Under the pieces are notes generated by a model. The model was not told where the DNA came from, did not search any database, and was given only the letters and a program-made list of their open reading frames with translations. Positions 1 to 10,915 of a DNA stretch of 64,000 nt are shown one piece after another. This DNA is from Enterobacter ludwigii (GTDB taxonomy: Bacteria; Pseudomonadota; Gammaproteobacteria; Enterobacterales; Enterobacteriaceae), in the NCBI RefSeq assembly GCF_001750725.1, contig NZ_CP017279.1:3286001-3350000 (forward strand), read 5' to 3'. The position numbers were made by a program, and so were the translations under genes. Positions within the stretch are counted from its first letter, which is position 1, and each line of letters begins with the position of its first letter.

Positions 1-2854
1 AACCTTCCGCGACTTTCGCCTCCGCAAACTCAACGATCAAAATGGCGTTTTTCGACGACAGGCCGATGGTGGTCAGCAATGCCACCTGGAAATAGACGTC
101 GTTGCTCAGCCCGCGCAGCGAGGCGGCCAGCGCCGCACCCAGCACCCCAAGCGGGATCACCAGAATGACTGAAATCGGCACCGACCAGCTCTCATACAGC
201 GCGGCCAGGCACAGGAATACCACCAGGATGGAGAGGGCATACAAGCTCATCGCCTGACCGCTCGCCAGTTTCTCCTGTAACGACAACCCGCTCCACGCCC
301 AGGTTGTGCCGGACGGCAGGTTGTTCGCCAGCTGTTCCATCCGGGTCATCGCCGTACCGGAGCTGGCACCACTGGCGTTCTCGCCCTGAATTTCATAGGC
401 CGCCGAGCCGTTGTAGCGCACCAGACTCTCCGGGCCATATTCCCAGCGCGTGGTGGCGAACGCGGAGAACGGTGTCATGGTGCTGTCGCTACCGCGTACG
501 TACCATTTGTTGAGATCGGAAGGCACGGCGCGGTAATCGCTGTCTCCCTGGATGTAGACCTTTTTCACGCGGCCCCGATCGATAAAGTCATTCACGTAGG
601 TTCCGCCCCAGGCGCTGGAGAGGGTATCGGTGACGTCGCTCAGGGAAAGCCCCAGCGATACGGCTTTGTTGTTGTCGATATCCACCTGCAGCTGCGGCAT
701 CTGCGGCAAATCATTGGCGCGAACGGCATGCAGGGAGGTGTCCTGATTCGCCTGGCCGATCAGCTGATTACGCATCTTCAGCAACGTGTCGCGATCGGTG
801 CTGCCGCTGGCCATGAGCTCGAAGGTAAAACCGTTGCTCTGGCCGAGGCCGTCTACGGCCGGGGGCGTCATGGCAAAGACGGTGGCATCGCGAAGGGAGC
901 CGAGTTCCTGAGTGGCGCGCAGGGCAATCGCCTGAGCGGTGTTCTCATCGCCTTTACGCTCGGACCAGTTTTTCAGGGAGACAAACGCCATCCCGGCATT
1001 CTGGCCGCTGCCGCTAAAGCTAAAGCCCTCGACCGTAAAAATCACATCGGTGTTGGCTTTCTCTTTAGTGAGGAACCATTCGCGAACCTGACGACTGATC
1101 TCCGCGGTACGTACCGCTGTCGCACCGGCAGGCAGGGTGTACTGCACCATGATTTCACCCTGGTCCTCCGTGGGCAGGAAGCTGCCGGGCAGTTTCAGCA
1201 TTGCCACGGCCATCGCGCCACAGAGCAGGGCGTAGACCACCAGCATGCCCGCAGAGCGGCGCAGCGCGCGCAGGACTTTATTCTGGTAGCCATGCTCGGT
1301 CTTACTGTAGAAGCGGTTAAAGGCGCCGAAGAACCCTTTTTTGTGAGGAGGCGTATGGCGCAGTACCGAGCCGCAGAGCGCGGGTGTCAGGGTCAGCGCC
1401 ACCACCACCGAGAGGATCATCGCTGAGATAATGGTGACCGAAAACTGGCGGTAGATGACGCCGGTTGAGCCGCCGAAGAAGGCCATCGGCAGAAACACGG
1501 CGGAAAGCACCAGCGCAATGGCGACCAGCGCACCGGAAATTTCGCCCATCGATTTTTCGGTGGCTTCGCGGGCGGGCAGACCTTCATCGCGCATAATGCG
1601 CTCGACGTTTTCCACTACCACGATGGCGTCATCGACCAGCAGACCTATCGCCAGCACCATCGCAAACAGCGTCAGGGTATTGATGGAATAACCGAACAGC
1701 GCCAGCACGCCAAAGGTGCCTAACAGAACCACCGGCACCGCCAGCGCGGGGATGAGCGTGGCGCGAATGTTCTGCAGAAACAGGTACATCACCACTACCA
1801 CGAGGATAATGGCCTCAAACAGCGTCTGAATCACATCTTCCACCGAGATCTTAATAAACTCGGTGCTGTCTTTCGGATAGGCCACGTCATAGCCTTCCGG
1901 CATAGCCCGTTTGAATTCGGCAATTTTAGCTTTCACCGCGGTGGCGGTATTGAGCGCATTCGCGCCGGGCGAGAGCATCACCGCCATACCGGCTGCCGGG
2001 TGGCCATTCAGCCTGGCGGTAGCCGTGTAATCCTCGCTGCCCATCTCCACGCGCGCCACGTCGCCGATACGCACCACTGCGCCGCTGGACTGGCTCTTAA
2101 CGATGATATTTTTAAACTGATCGACCGTCTGCAGGCGCGACTGGGCACGCACGGTGGCGGTCAACTGCTGGGTACCGGACGCGGGTAAAGCGCCGATTTT
2201 ACCGGCGGAAACCTGCACGTTCTGCGCTTCAATAGCGCTCTGAACGTCGGATGGCATCAGCGAGTACGACGCCAGCTTTGCCGGGTCAAGCCAGATGCGC
2301 ATGGCGTATTCCGCACCAAACACCTGCAGGCTGCCGACGCCCTCTACGCGTGCCAGCGGATCCTGCATATTACTCACCAGCCAGTCGGCGATATCCGAAC
2401 TGCTGGCGTGGTCGGTTTTATCGTACACGCCCATGATCAGCAGGAAGTTACTCTGCGATTTTTGCACCGTAATGCCGGCCTGCTGTACCTCGGTCGGCAA
2501 GCGCGACTCGGCCTGCTGAACTTTGTTCTGCACCTGAACCTGCGCGGTATCCGGGTCGGTTCCCTGTTCGAACGTGACGGTGATGCTTACCGAGCCGTCC
2601 GAACTGCTGGTGGAGGTAAAATAGAGCAGGTTATCCAGCCCGGTCAGCTGTTGCTCAATGACCTGGGTGACGCTGTTTTCCAGAGTCTGTGCCGACGCGC
2701 CAGTGTAGGTGGCAGAGATTTTTATCGACGGCGGGGCGACGTCGGGATACTGCGCGACGGGCAGGGTACGGATCGCCAGCACCCCGGCGAGCATAATCAG
2801 AATAGCAATCACCCAGGCAAAAACCGGGCGACGCACGAAGAAGCGGGAAAACAT
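1..2854 (-). CDS. eefB: RND multidrug efflux permease, EefB/AcrB type (partial, 3' end beyond window)
   Basis: This is the inner-membrane proton-driven pump of a tripartite drug efflux system. About 951 residues are visible of an expected 1030 or so; the C-terminus lies left of base 1. The N-terminus reads MFSRFFVRRPVFAW, the usual RND start, followed by the first membrane helix and a porter domain. The TM4 proton-relay pair of aspartates is present in GLLVDDAIVVVENVER, and the TM10 lysine in GLSSKNAILIVEF. The start codon overlaps the stop of the adaptor gene by one base (TGATG), so the two are translationally coupled. The sequence is closer to AcrB and EefB than to AcrD or OqxB. The eefB name is from memory of Enterobacter/Klebsiella EefABC; AcrB-family is certain. 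Confidence 0.85.
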   Translation of the reverse strand, partial: MFSRFFVRRPVFAWVIAILIMLAGVLAIRTLPVAQYPDVAPPSIKISATYTGASAQTLENSVTQVIEQQLTGLDNLLYFTSTSSSDGSVSITVTFEQGTDPDTAQVQVQNKVQQAESRLPTEVQQAGITVQKSQSNFLLIMGVYDKTDHASSSDIADWLVSNMQDPLARVEGVGSLQVFGAEYAMRIWLDPAKLASYSLMPSDVQSAIEAQNVQVSAGKIGALPASGTQQLTATVRAQSRLQTVDQFKNIIVKSQSSGAVVRIGDVARVEMGSEDYTATARLNGHPAAGMAVMLSPGANALNTATAVKAKIAEFKRAMPEGYDVAYPKDSTEFIKISVEDVIQTLFEAIILVVVVMYLFLQNIRATLIPALAVPVVLLGTFGVLALFGYSINTLTLFAMVLAIGLLVDDAIVVVENVERIMRDEGLPAREATEKSMGEISGALVAIALVLSAVFLPMAFFGGSTGVIYRQFSVTIISAMILSVVVALTLTPALCGSVLRHTPPHKKGFFGAFNRFYSKTEHGYQNKVLRALRRSAGMLVVYALLCGAMAVAMLKLPGSFLPTEDQGEIMVQYTLPAGATAVRTAEISRQVREWFLTKEKANTDVIFTVEGFSFSGSGQNAGMAFVSLKNWSERKGDENTAQAIALRATQELGSLRDATVFAMTPPAVDGLGQSNGFTFELMASGSTDRDTLLKMRNQLIGQANQDTSLHAVRANDLPQMPQLQVDIDNNKAVSLGLSLSDVTDTLSSAWGGTYVNDFIDRGRVKKVYIQGDSDYRAVPSDLNKWYVRGSDSTMTPFSAFATTRWEYGPESLVRYNGSAAYEIQGENASGASSGTAMTRMEQLANNLPSGTTWAWSGLSLQEKLASGQAMSLYALSILVVFLCLAALYESWSVPISVILVIPLGVLGAALAASLRGLSNDVYFQVALLTTIGLSSKNAILIVEFAEAKVAEG

Positions 2855-3975
2855 CAGGCGTTTCCTCCCGCGGTTTTCATCTCTTCGGCGTTAACTTGCT
2901 GACCGGCGGTCACTTTATCGGTGCCTTCCACAATCAGCTTATCGCCAGCCTTCAGTCCACTCAGCACCAGCCATTTGTCGCCGTAGGTGTCACCCGTTTC
3001 CAGCTGACGTTGTTCCACCTTATTGCCTGCCCCTACCACCAGCGCGGTGGCGTTGCCTTTGGCATCTCGGGTAATTCCCTGCTGCGGGGCGAGGATGGCT
3101 TCGCTCATTACCCCTTCATCCACTCTGGCGCGAACAAACATCCCGGGCAGAAGCTGATGCTGCGGGTTGGGGAAGACGGCACGCAGTGTGACCGAACCGG
3201 TGGATTCGTCCACTGCCACTTCAGTCAGGGCCAGACGGCCTTTTTCCTGATAGGTGCTGCCATCTTCAAGGATCAACGACACGCTCAATGTCTCGCTGTT
3301 GCTGGCAAGCGTTTGTTTGCGTAATCGCAGAAGATCGGCGCTGGAGCGGGTTAAATCGACGTACATATTGTCCAGACCGCGAATGGTGGCGAGCGCGGTC
3401 TCTTGCTGGGCAGTGACCAGTGCGCCGGGGGTGACCGAAGAGATGCCAATACGTCCGGCAATCGGGGCGGTCACCGTGGTCCAGTTGAGGTTAATGCGCG
3501 CGCTTTCCTGGGCTGCTTTTTTCGACTCCACGCTGGCCTTGTCCTGCGCACAGGTGGACTTTGCATCTTCGGCATCCTGACGCGATACGCCGTCGTCTTT
3601 CACCAGTTGTGTATAGCGTTGAGCTTTCTGGCAATCGGCCTGCACCAGCGCCTGCGCCTGTTTCAGGGCCGCGGCGGCTTCATCGTAGGCGGCGCGGTAG
3701 CTGGAAGGGTCAATTTGATACAGTGCCTGTCCGGCTTGCACGGTATCGCCTTCGGTAAAGAGCCGTTTCTGAATAATGCCGCCCACCTGAGGACGCACTT
3801 CCGCGCTCATGGCGGCCGTGGTGCGTCCGGTCAGTTCACTGACCACGGAAACGGGTTGGCTCAGGAGCGTAACAATCCCCACTTGCGGGAGGGGATGTTG
3901 AGGAGCAGATGTTTGTGCATTATCGCACCCCGTCAGGAGGAATAATGCTGCGATGGAGGTTGTTATGGCTTTCAT
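2854..3975 (-). CDS. eefA: RND efflux periplasmic adaptor lipoprotein, EefA/AcrA type
   Basis: This 373-residue membrane fusion protein links the RND permease to an outer-membrane channel. It has a lipoprotein signal with lipobox LLTGC, so Cys17 would be lipidated. A biotinyl-lipoyl domain follows (VRPQVGGIIQKRLFTEGDTV), then an alpha-hairpin around residues 100-165 with heptad-like Ala/Gln content, a second lipoyl half (WTTVTAPIAGRIG) and a beta-barrel region. It is the first gene of the operon with the pump, and the stop is shared with the permease start. Any outer-membrane partner (EefC) would lie beyond the window edge. Confidence 0.87.
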   Translation of the reverse strand: MKAITTSIAALFLLTGCDNAQTSAPQHPLPQVGIVTLLSQPVSVVSELTGRTTAAMSAEVRPQVGGIIQKRLFTEGDTVQAGQALYQIDPSSYRAAYDEAAAALKQAQALVQADCQKAQRYTQLVKDDGVSRQDAEDAKSTCAQDKASVESKKAAQESARINLNWTTVTAPIAGRIGISSVTPGALVTAQQETALATIRGLDNMYVDLTRSSADLLRLRKQTLASNSETLSVSLILEDGSTYQEKGRLALTEVAVDESTGSVTLRAVFPNPQHQLLPGMFVRARVDEGVMSEAILAPQQGITRDAKGNATALVVGAGNKVEQRQLETGDTYGDKWLVLSGLKAGDKLIVEGTDKVTAGQQVNAEEMKTAGGNA

Positions 3976-4121
3976 AATTTTTTCCAGGGTGAACGATGCC
4001 TGCCCTGTTAATGGCTTAACAAGGAAGGGGGCTATTTAAAGGCACAGCGATACCGCATCTCCGGCAGAGCCGGAAATGTTAATAAGGGAATAACGTCTTC
4101 CCGCTAATTATTCACATGCGA

Positions 4122-4691
4122 TTACTTCGCAGAGAAAAGCATATTTAAAATATTTTGATAAAGAGGCTCTAATTGTTCAGAGGGTACGTTTAAGGGTGTC
4201 AGTCGACGGTAAATAGACCCCTCAATCATTACCGCAGTAATCTCCACGCAGCAGCGAATATGATCATCACTCAGGTGGGGAAACTGTTTTTTCAGGTGTG
4301 CGCAGGCATTAGCAAACATCCGCTTTTCCGCTTCGACCAGCATGGCCGCCACCTGGGGATTACGCGTGGCTTCAGCCGACATCTCAAGCATCAGCGCATC
4401 GTCATCTTCATTCAGGGTCTGTCGCCAGGCGAGCGCCTGAGGCATCCCCTCGACCAGCGTTTTACCCTGAATCTCTTCGATGCGTGAGTCGATGATACGG
4501 CGAATCATCTCTTCAATAATCGCATCTTTGTTACTGAAATAACGGTAGATTTGCCCGACACTGAGCTTTGCCTCACTGGCGATCTGCGACATGCTGGCCG
4601 CATGAAAACCGCTGGCGCGAAAGCACTGACGCGCGGCAGCGATGATGTCGTCCTGACGCTGTTTTTGGCGTTCTTCCAGTTTTGTGCTCAT
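4122..4691 (-). CDS. TetR family regulator of the adjacent efflux operon (EefR-like)
   Basis: This 189-residue protein has an N-terminal TetR DNA-binding domain (residues about 12-58, ending in GQIYRYFSNKDAIIEEM) and a helical ligand-binding C-terminus. It lies upstream of the efflux adaptor in the same direction, with a 146-base gap holding a short hairpin (4060-4074). An imperfect palindrome 21 bases upstream of its start is a good autoregulatory operator. By position it probably represses the eefAB-like genes and itself; that is inference. Enterobacter eefR is a TetR gene in the same place as far as I remember. Confidence 0.8.
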   Translation of the reverse strand: MSTKLEERQKQRQDDIIAAARQCFRASGFHAASMSQIASEAKLSVGQIYRYFSNKDAIIEEMIRRIIDSRIEEIQGKTLVEGMPQALAWRQTLNEDDDALMLEMSAEATRNPQVAAMLVEAEKRMFANACAHLKKQFPHLSDDHIRCCVEITAVMIEGSIYRRLTPLNVPSEQLEPLYQNILNMLFSAK

Positions 4692-4711
4692 CGTCGGTTA
4701 CCCTATAAAAG

Positions 4712-4729
4712 TGAGAATGATCGTTCTCA
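4712..4729. promoter_or_regulatory. Palindromic operator upstream of the TetR gene
   Basis: The two 9-base arms TGAGAATGA and TCGTTCTCA form an inverted repeat with one mismatch. It sits 21-38 bases upstream of the TetR start, beside a TATAGG that could be its minus-strand -10. This fits an autoregulatory TetR site. The motif also resembles a degenerate Fur box (GATAATGATAATCATTATC), so Fur is an alternative. Confidence 0.45.
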
Positions 4730-4877
4730 TTATACGTTTCAGGTGCGTATTGGAAAGACTTTTTTTAAGTACTTATTGAATGAATATTTCAATGTTTAAA
4801 GAATGGAGAAAAAAAGGAGTTTTGATGAAGGAAAGGCTGTGCAATATTAAGATTGCATAGAAAATAAGGAGAAAAAT

Positions 4878-5297
4878 ATGCATCTGAGCACGACGGATAA
4901 CGTCACACACGATGAAAAAGAAGAATTATTAACAGGGCTTCGCGCCTACAACGGACAATTTTTAGATCTCTCAAACTTTAGCGGCGACATTGGCGTTTAT
5001 GTGCGAGACGATAAGGGCGTGATGCTGGGCGGGTTAATTGGCGTGCGCAAAGGCGACTGGCTAAACATCGATTTTCTGTGGGTCAGCGACACCGTGCGGG
5101 GATCGGGCGTCGGTAGCCAGCTTATCAAAACGGCAGAAGACGAAGCCCGACGCAAAGGTTGCACCCACGCGCTGGTGGATACGGTCAGCTTCCAGGCACG
5201 TCCATTCTATGAAAAGCAGGGCTATCAGCTGCAGATGTCGTTGCCGGATTACCCGTACCCGGGTATGCAAAGGCATTATCTGACCAAATCCCTTTAA
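4878..5297 (+). CDS. GNAT family N-acetyltransferase
   Basis: This 139-residue single-domain acetyltransferase uses acetyl-CoA; the substrate is unknown. The acetyl-CoA binding motif is visible as [15 protein letters not shown] (residues about 73-87), followed by the C-terminal [11 protein letters not shown] signature. An AAGGAG ribosome site lies about seven bases before the ATG. The stop codon overlaps the convergent TetR stop at 5294-5297. Such short GNATs often acetylate small amines or antibiotics, but nothing here shows which. Confidence 0.82.
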   Translation: MHLSTTDNVTHDEKEELLTGLRAYNGQFLDLSNFSGDIGVYVRDDKGVMLGGLIGVRKGDWLNIDFLWVSDTVRGSGVGSQLIKTAEDEARRKGCTHALVDTVSFQARPFYEKQGYQLQMSLPDYPYPGMQRHYLTKSL

Positions 5298-5941
5298 CCG
5301 CCGATGCCGTTGCCCATCACGGCCAGCGCATGACGCACAATGATCTCTGGCGAGAGGGCGTGTAGCCTCTCGTCGTTGCGCATTCTTGAGAACGGCACCA
5401 GCACCAGGCTTAGCAGCGTGGTGAACAGCAGTTCTGGCGCGAGTGCCCGGTTCAGTTGCCCTTCCTGCTGCCAGCGTTTAAGGGTGGCGAGCGTTGCCTG
5501 GTATTTGTCGTCACCGAACCGCGCGTGCAGATGCGTGCGCAGTACAGGCATCTCCCCGATGACCTCCTGCATCCACAGCGGGGCAAACCAGCGGTGCTGC
5601 TCCGCCAGCTCGGCCAGTACCTTCACCATTTGCGTTAATGCGTTGACCGGCGAGTCGGGGTTTTCGGCGAAAATTGCGCCGATCCGATTACGTAAGGGCA
5701 GGAAGCGCTCCTCAATCATCGCGTCGAGCAATTGTTCTCGTGAATTGAAGTAGTAATGCAGCATCGCTGGCGTTACGCCCGCTTCTTTGGCGATGGCGTT
5801 CAGCGAGGTTTGAGCGATCCCCTGGCGGGAAAAGAGGCTCAACGCTATATCCAGCAGCTGTTCGCGGCTGGCGGTTGCCCGCTTTCCGCCGCGTGGTCGA
5901 CCGGGGCGGCGCGGTTCAGAATTGTCCTTATGTGCTGGCAT
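5294..5941 (-). CDS. TetR/AcrR family regulator, divergent from DHA2 transporter
   Basis: This 215-residue protein has a basic N-terminus ([11 protein letters not shown]) before a TetR helix-turn-helix ([21 protein letters not shown], residues about 45-65). It is transcribed away from the MFS gene at 6035, with only 93 bases between the two starts. That gap holds a perfect AT-rich inverted repeat at 5983-6004. The arrangement is typical of a drug-inducible repressor controlling an exporter. The target is inferred from position only. Confidence 0.83.
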   Translation of the reverse strand: MPAHKDNSEPRRPGRPRGGKRATASREQLLDIALSLFSRQGIAQTSLNAIAKEAGVTPAMLHYYFNSREQLLDAMIEERFLPLRNRIGAIFAENPDSPVNALTQMVKVLAELAEQHRWFAPLWMQEVIGEMPVLRTHLHARFGDDKYQATLATLKRWQQEGQLNRALAPELLFTTLLSLVLVPFSRMRNDERLHALSPEIIVRHALAVMGNGIGG

Positions 5942-5980
5942 AGTCGCAGGATCTCTTGATCTTATTCATCACTTACTTAA

Positions 5981-7537
<1,557 letters not shown>

Positions 7538-7645
7538 CACCCCCGCACATATAACTTATCCGTCTTATTGATGCTTTTTCGTTTTTTAGCCAGCCGTACC
7601 GTTGTCGATATAGTCACTGAAACGTTTATCAAAAGGATATGTCTC

Positions 7646-8446
7646 GTGAAACTTCGATTGGGTGCTCTGGTTCTCGCGGGCCTGCTGCTGGCAGGTTGCG
7701 ATCAAGGCGGCAGCGATGCCAAACACATAAAAGTCGGCGTGATTAACGGCGCGGAGCAGGACGTGGCGGAAGTCGCTAAAAAAGTGGCGAAAGAGAAATA
7801 CGGTCTGGATGTGGAACTGGTGGGGTTCAGCGGCTCGCTGTTGCCCAATGATGCCACCAGTCAGGGCGATCTTGATGCCAATGTCTTCCAGCATCGCCCG
7901 TTCCTGGCAGAAGATAACAAGGCGCATCACTACAAGCTGGTTGCTGTAGCGAATACCTTTGTTTTTCCGATGGCCGGCTACTCCCGCAAGATCAAATCCG
8001 TGTCTGAGCTGAAGGACGGCGCGACCATCGCCATTCCAAACGATCCGACCAACCTTGGCCGCGCACTGCTGCTGTTGCAAAAAGAGAAGCTGATTACCCT
8101 GAAGCCGGACGTTGGCCTGCTGCCGACGGCGCTGGATATCACCGCCAATCCGAAGCATTTGAACATCATGGAGCTGGAAGGGGCGCAACTGCCGCGCGTG
8201 CTGGATGATCCGAAAGTGGATGTTGCCATTATCAGCACCACCTATCTCCAGCAAACCGGGCTGTCGCCGGTGCATGACAGCGTGTTTATTGAAGATAAAA
8301 ACTCGCCGTATGTGAACATCGTGGTGACGCGGGAAGACAACAAAGACGCGGAAAACGTGAAGGAATTTATCCAGTCGTATCAGTCGCCGGAAGTGGCGAA
8401 GGCCGCAGAGACCCTCTTTAACGGTGGCGCGGTGCCGGGCTGGTAG
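7646..8446 (+). CDS. nlpA: NlpA lipoprotein, MetQ-like methionine-binding protein
   Basis: This 266-residue inner-membrane lipoprotein belongs to the NlpA/MetQ substrate-binding family. The GTG start at 7646 is preceded by AAGGAT, and it yields a short signal ending in LLAGC with Cys18 as lipidation site. The frame is open further upstream but that part lacks a signal peptide. Family blocks are clear: VGVINGAEQDVAEVA, GDLDANVFQHRPFL and AIPNDPTNLGRALLLL. In E. coli nlpA is separated from selC by setC and yicL, so this gene anchors the synteny of the region. The ligand is methionine in relatives; NlpA itself works as an accessory to MetNI. Confidence 0.92.
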   Translation: MKLRLGALVLAGLLLAGCDQGGSDAKHIKVGVINGAEQDVAEVAKKVAKEKYGLDVELVGFSGSLLPNDATSQGDLDANVFQHRPFLAEDNKAHHYKLVAVANTFVFPMAGYSRKIKSVSELKDGATIAIPNDPTNLGRALLLLQKEKLITLKPDVGLLPTALDITANPKHLNIMELEGAQLPRVLDDPKVDVAIISTTYLQQTGLSPVHDSVFIEDKNSPYVNIVVTREDNKDAENVKEFIQSYQSPEVAKAAETLFNGGAVPGW

Positions 8447-8454
8447 TCAGGACA

Positions 8455-8483
8455 AAGGCGTATAACAGGATGTTATACGCCTT
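8455..8483. terminator. Strong hairpin between convergent nlpA and hydrolase genes
   Basis: AAGGCGTATAAC and its perfect reverse complement form a 12-bp stem with a five-base loop (AGGAT). It lies between the stop of nlpA (8446) and the stop of the convergent hydrolase gene (8490). A clear T tract is missing on both sides, so termination is likely but not certain. Confidence 0.55.
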
Positions 8484-8489
8484 ACCGGG

Positions 8490-9518
8490 TTATTTCAGGT
8501 TGGCTTTAAAGAATGAGGCCAGTTTTGCAAACGGGATCAGATCCGTGCGGTCATACAGGTCAACGTGGCCCGCATTCGGCACGATATACAGCTCTTTCGG
8601 TTCACCGGCGCGTTTATAGGCGTCTTCGCTAAACTCTTTCGAATGCGCTTTATCACCCGTGATAAACAGCATCGGACGCGGTGAAATGGTTTCGATATCG
8701 TTGAACGGATAGAAGTTCATAAACTTACCGATGCTGCTCATCATCGGTTTCGTCGTCAGCGCCTCTTTCTCGCCCTGTGGCGTGTACCCGCCGCGTTCGG
8801 TGCGATAGAAATCGAAGAACTCACGCTGGATAGCCGGCGTAGAATCATCCAGCTTATTTACCGTCCCGGGAATGTAGGCTGTCTCTGCACCCTGATACTC
8901 TTTCAGACGCTGCTCAGCGGCAGAGGCAATCATCGCTTTACGCTGTTCAACCGTCACGGAATGGTTGAGGCCGTTGCGGAAGGCGGAGCCCATGTCATAC
9001 ATGCTGACGGTGGCGATCGCTTTCATGCGCGGGTCAATTTTCGCCGCGCTAATAACGAAGCTGCCGCTGCCGCAAATGCCCAGCACCCCGATGCGCTGCG
9101 GATCGACAAAGGCCTGGGTGCTCAGATAATCCACGGCCGCGCTGAAATCATCGGAATAGATTTCTGGTGAGATCAGATGCCCCGGTTTACCTTCGCTTTC
9201 CCCCCAGAATGAGAGATCAATCGCCAGGGTGACAAAGCCCTGTTCCGCGAGCTTTTGCGCATAGAGACTGGCGCTTTGCTCTTTCACCGCGCCCATCGGA
9301 TGGCCGACCACGATCGCCGGCAGTCTGGCGTTTTTATCCGCCTCTTTTGGCCTATACAGATTGCCGACGACGTTCATCTGATACTGGTTTTTAAAGGTCA
9401 CCTTCTGCTGCGTAACCTTATCGCTTTTATAGAAATTATCTGCGCCCCGGGACATATCGGCAGCGCTGGCGGCGAAGGCGCTGACTAACAGCCCGAGCGC
9501 CATGGTGAATCTTCTCAT
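8490..9518 (-). CDS. Secreted alpha/beta hydrolase (YcjY-like)
   Basis: This 342-residue protein has an N-terminal Sec signal (MRRFTMALGLLVSAFAASA, cleavage after about residue 19), so it is probably periplasmic. The fold is alpha/beta hydrolase. The nucleophile elbow reads LGICGSG, with cysteine where most esterases have serine, as in YcjY and dienelactone hydrolase relatives. HxMGAVKEQ is the oxyanion region, and the candidate catalytic histidine is in NAGHVDLYD. An AGGAG site precedes the ATG. The gene begins two bases after the stop of the upstream MFS gene, so the two form an operon facing the LysR regulator at 10916. The substrate is not identifiable. Confidence 0.8.
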   Translation of the reverse strand: MRRFTMALGLLVSAFAASAADMSRGADNFYKSDKVTQQKVTFKNQYQMNVVGNLYRPKEADKNARLPAIVVGHPMGAVKEQSASLYAQKLAEQGFVTLAIDLSFWGESEGKPGHLISPEIYSDDFSAAVDYLSTQAFVDPQRIGVLGICGSGSFVISAAKIDPRMKAIATVSMYDMGSAFRNGLNHSVTVEQRKAMIASAAEQRLKEYQGAETAYIPGTVNKLDDSTPAIQREFFDFYRTERGGYTPQGEKEALTTKPMMSSIGKFMNFYPFNDIETISPRPMLFITGDKAHSKEFSEDAYKRAGEPKELYIVPNAGHVDLYDRTDLIPFAKLASFFKANLK

Positions 9519-9520
9519 GA

Positions 9521-10717
9521 TTAACTCCTGTGAAGTGTGTCGTTGTGTGAGGTGTAAAACGTGAACATGGCAGCGGCGATAAGCAGTACACCGCTGAGTG
9601 CAAAGGTGCTTTGCCAGCCGCTGTGGTCAAAGGCCAGGCCACCGAGCGTGGAGCCGAGCGCAATGGAGAGCTGCACCATCGCCACCATCAGTCCGCCCCC
9701 CGCCTCGGCATTTTCAGGAAGCGTTCTGGCAACCCAGGTCCACCAGCCAACGGGGGCGGCCGTCGCGACCAGTCCCCAGAGGCCGAGCAGGGCGGTGACG
9801 GCGGCAAGGTGATGGCCGAAGGCCATCAGTGCCGCGGCAATCAGCGCCATCACCACAGGAATGGCGACCAGCGTGGTGTAAAATCCGCGGCGCAGAACCG
9901 TGCCGATCAGCAGGGTGCCGATAAAACCCGCCACGCCAATCACCAGCAGGATTAACGATAACTGCGTCGCGCTGGCGAAAGTCACGGTTTCCAGGAACGG
10001 ACGCACGTAGGTAAACAGCGCGAACTGCCCCATGAAAAAGACGCCGCACGCGACCATTCCTTTTGCCACCAGTGGGGTCTTCAGCAGGCCGAAGGCGCTG
10101 GTGGACGACGCGGTGCGCTTTTCCACGGACATGGAAGGCAGGCTGAACCACTGCCAGATAAACGCGAGCAGGCTGACGGGCACCAGGCAGTAAAAGGCAC
10201 CGCGCCAGCCGATTGTCGCCCCCAGCCAGCTGCCGAGCGGAGCCGCAACGACGGTCGCCAGGGCGTTGCCACCGTTAAAAATGGCCAGCGCACGTTGAAC
10301 CTGATGCGGTGGCACAAGGCGAATTGCGGTCGCCGCGGAGAGCGACCAGAAGCCGCCAATGGCCACGCCAAGCAGTGCGCGTCCCAGCATATAAAGGGGA
10401 TAGCTCTCAGCCACGGCGATAATCAGACCGGAGACGGCCATCAATGCCGTCAGGCCCAGCAGCAGCGATTTGCGGTTAATGCCTCCCGCAAGAGAAGAGA
10501 GAAACAGGCTGGTCAATACGGCCAGCGCGCCGGATATCGCGATCCCGAGGCCCGCCAGGCCTTCACTGACGGCGAGATCCCGCGAAACGGGCGTCAGCAG
10601 ACTTACAGGCATAAATTCTGAGGCGACCAGCGTAAAAGCGCAGAGGGTCATTGCCAGCACGCCGCTCCAGCAGGCACGGGACTGGCGCGCTGATGTTTCG
10701 TTCACCATAGCGGACAT
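9521..10717 (-). CDS. MFS transporter, DHA1 family (NepI/YdhP-like)
   Basis: This 398-residue exporter has 12 membrane helices. Family features are SEFMPVSLLTP in TM1, the central motif GRALLGVAIGGFWSLSAA and RLVPPHQVQRALAIFNGGNALATV, which are typical of the sugar-efflux/purine-nucleoside exporter branch. The ATG at 10717 has AAGG eight bases upstream; upstream in-frame codons lack one. It is the first gene of a two-gene operon with the secreted hydrolase and is divergent from a LysR regulator. In E. coli nepI is also near nlpA, but the sequence identity looks too low to use that name. Confidence 0.82.
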   Translation of the reverse strand: MSAMVNETSARQSRACWSGVLAMTLCAFTLVASEFMPVSLLTPVSRDLAVSEGLAGLGIAISGALAVLTSLFLSSLAGGINRKSLLLGLTALMAVSGLIIAVAESYPLYMLGRALLGVAIGGFWSLSAATAIRLVPPHQVQRALAIFNGGNALATVVAAPLGSWLGATIGWRGAFYCLVPVSLLAFIWQWFSLPSMSVEKRTASSTSAFGLLKTPLVAKGMVACGVFFMGQFALFTYVRPFLETVTFASATQLSLILLVIGVAGFIGTLLIGTVLRRGFYTTLVAIPVVMALIAAALMAFGHHLAAVTALLGLWGLVATAAPVGWWTWVARTLPENAEAGGGLMVAMVQLSIALGSTLGGLAFDHSGWQSTFALSGVLLIAAAMFTFYTSHNDTLHRS

Positions 10718-10885
10718 CGTGTTTACCTTGTTATTCGTTCGGCCAGATTCGGACAAGCCGGGGCCGGGCGCTATTCACGGGAATAACGCATGCAGATGAA
10801 AGGTTGGAATGTGGTTGACGTCAGGTCACAGTGAAAATTTTACACGGCGGGTGTATTCTGACTAGCTAATCAATGCTTAATGAGC

Positions 10886-10904
10886 TTATAAGTTTGGCTT
10901 ATAA
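10886..10904. promoter_or_regulatory. LysR-type binding site, TTATAAG-N5-CTTATAA
   Basis: A perfect 7-5-7 inverted repeat lies 11 bases upstream of the LysR start, and it also contains GCTTATAA twice as a direct repeat. It fits the T-N11-A rule for LysR regulators. Its closeness to the start codon suggests autorepression. The divergent MFS promoter region lies about 170 bases away. Confidence 0.5.
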
Positions 10905-10915
10905 ATGAGGGTGTG

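Noticed and set aside
4060..4074. TCCGGC-AGA-GCCGGA hairpin as terminator of the TetR gene
   Set aside because: Six-base stem without a T run on either side; too weak to list as a terminator.
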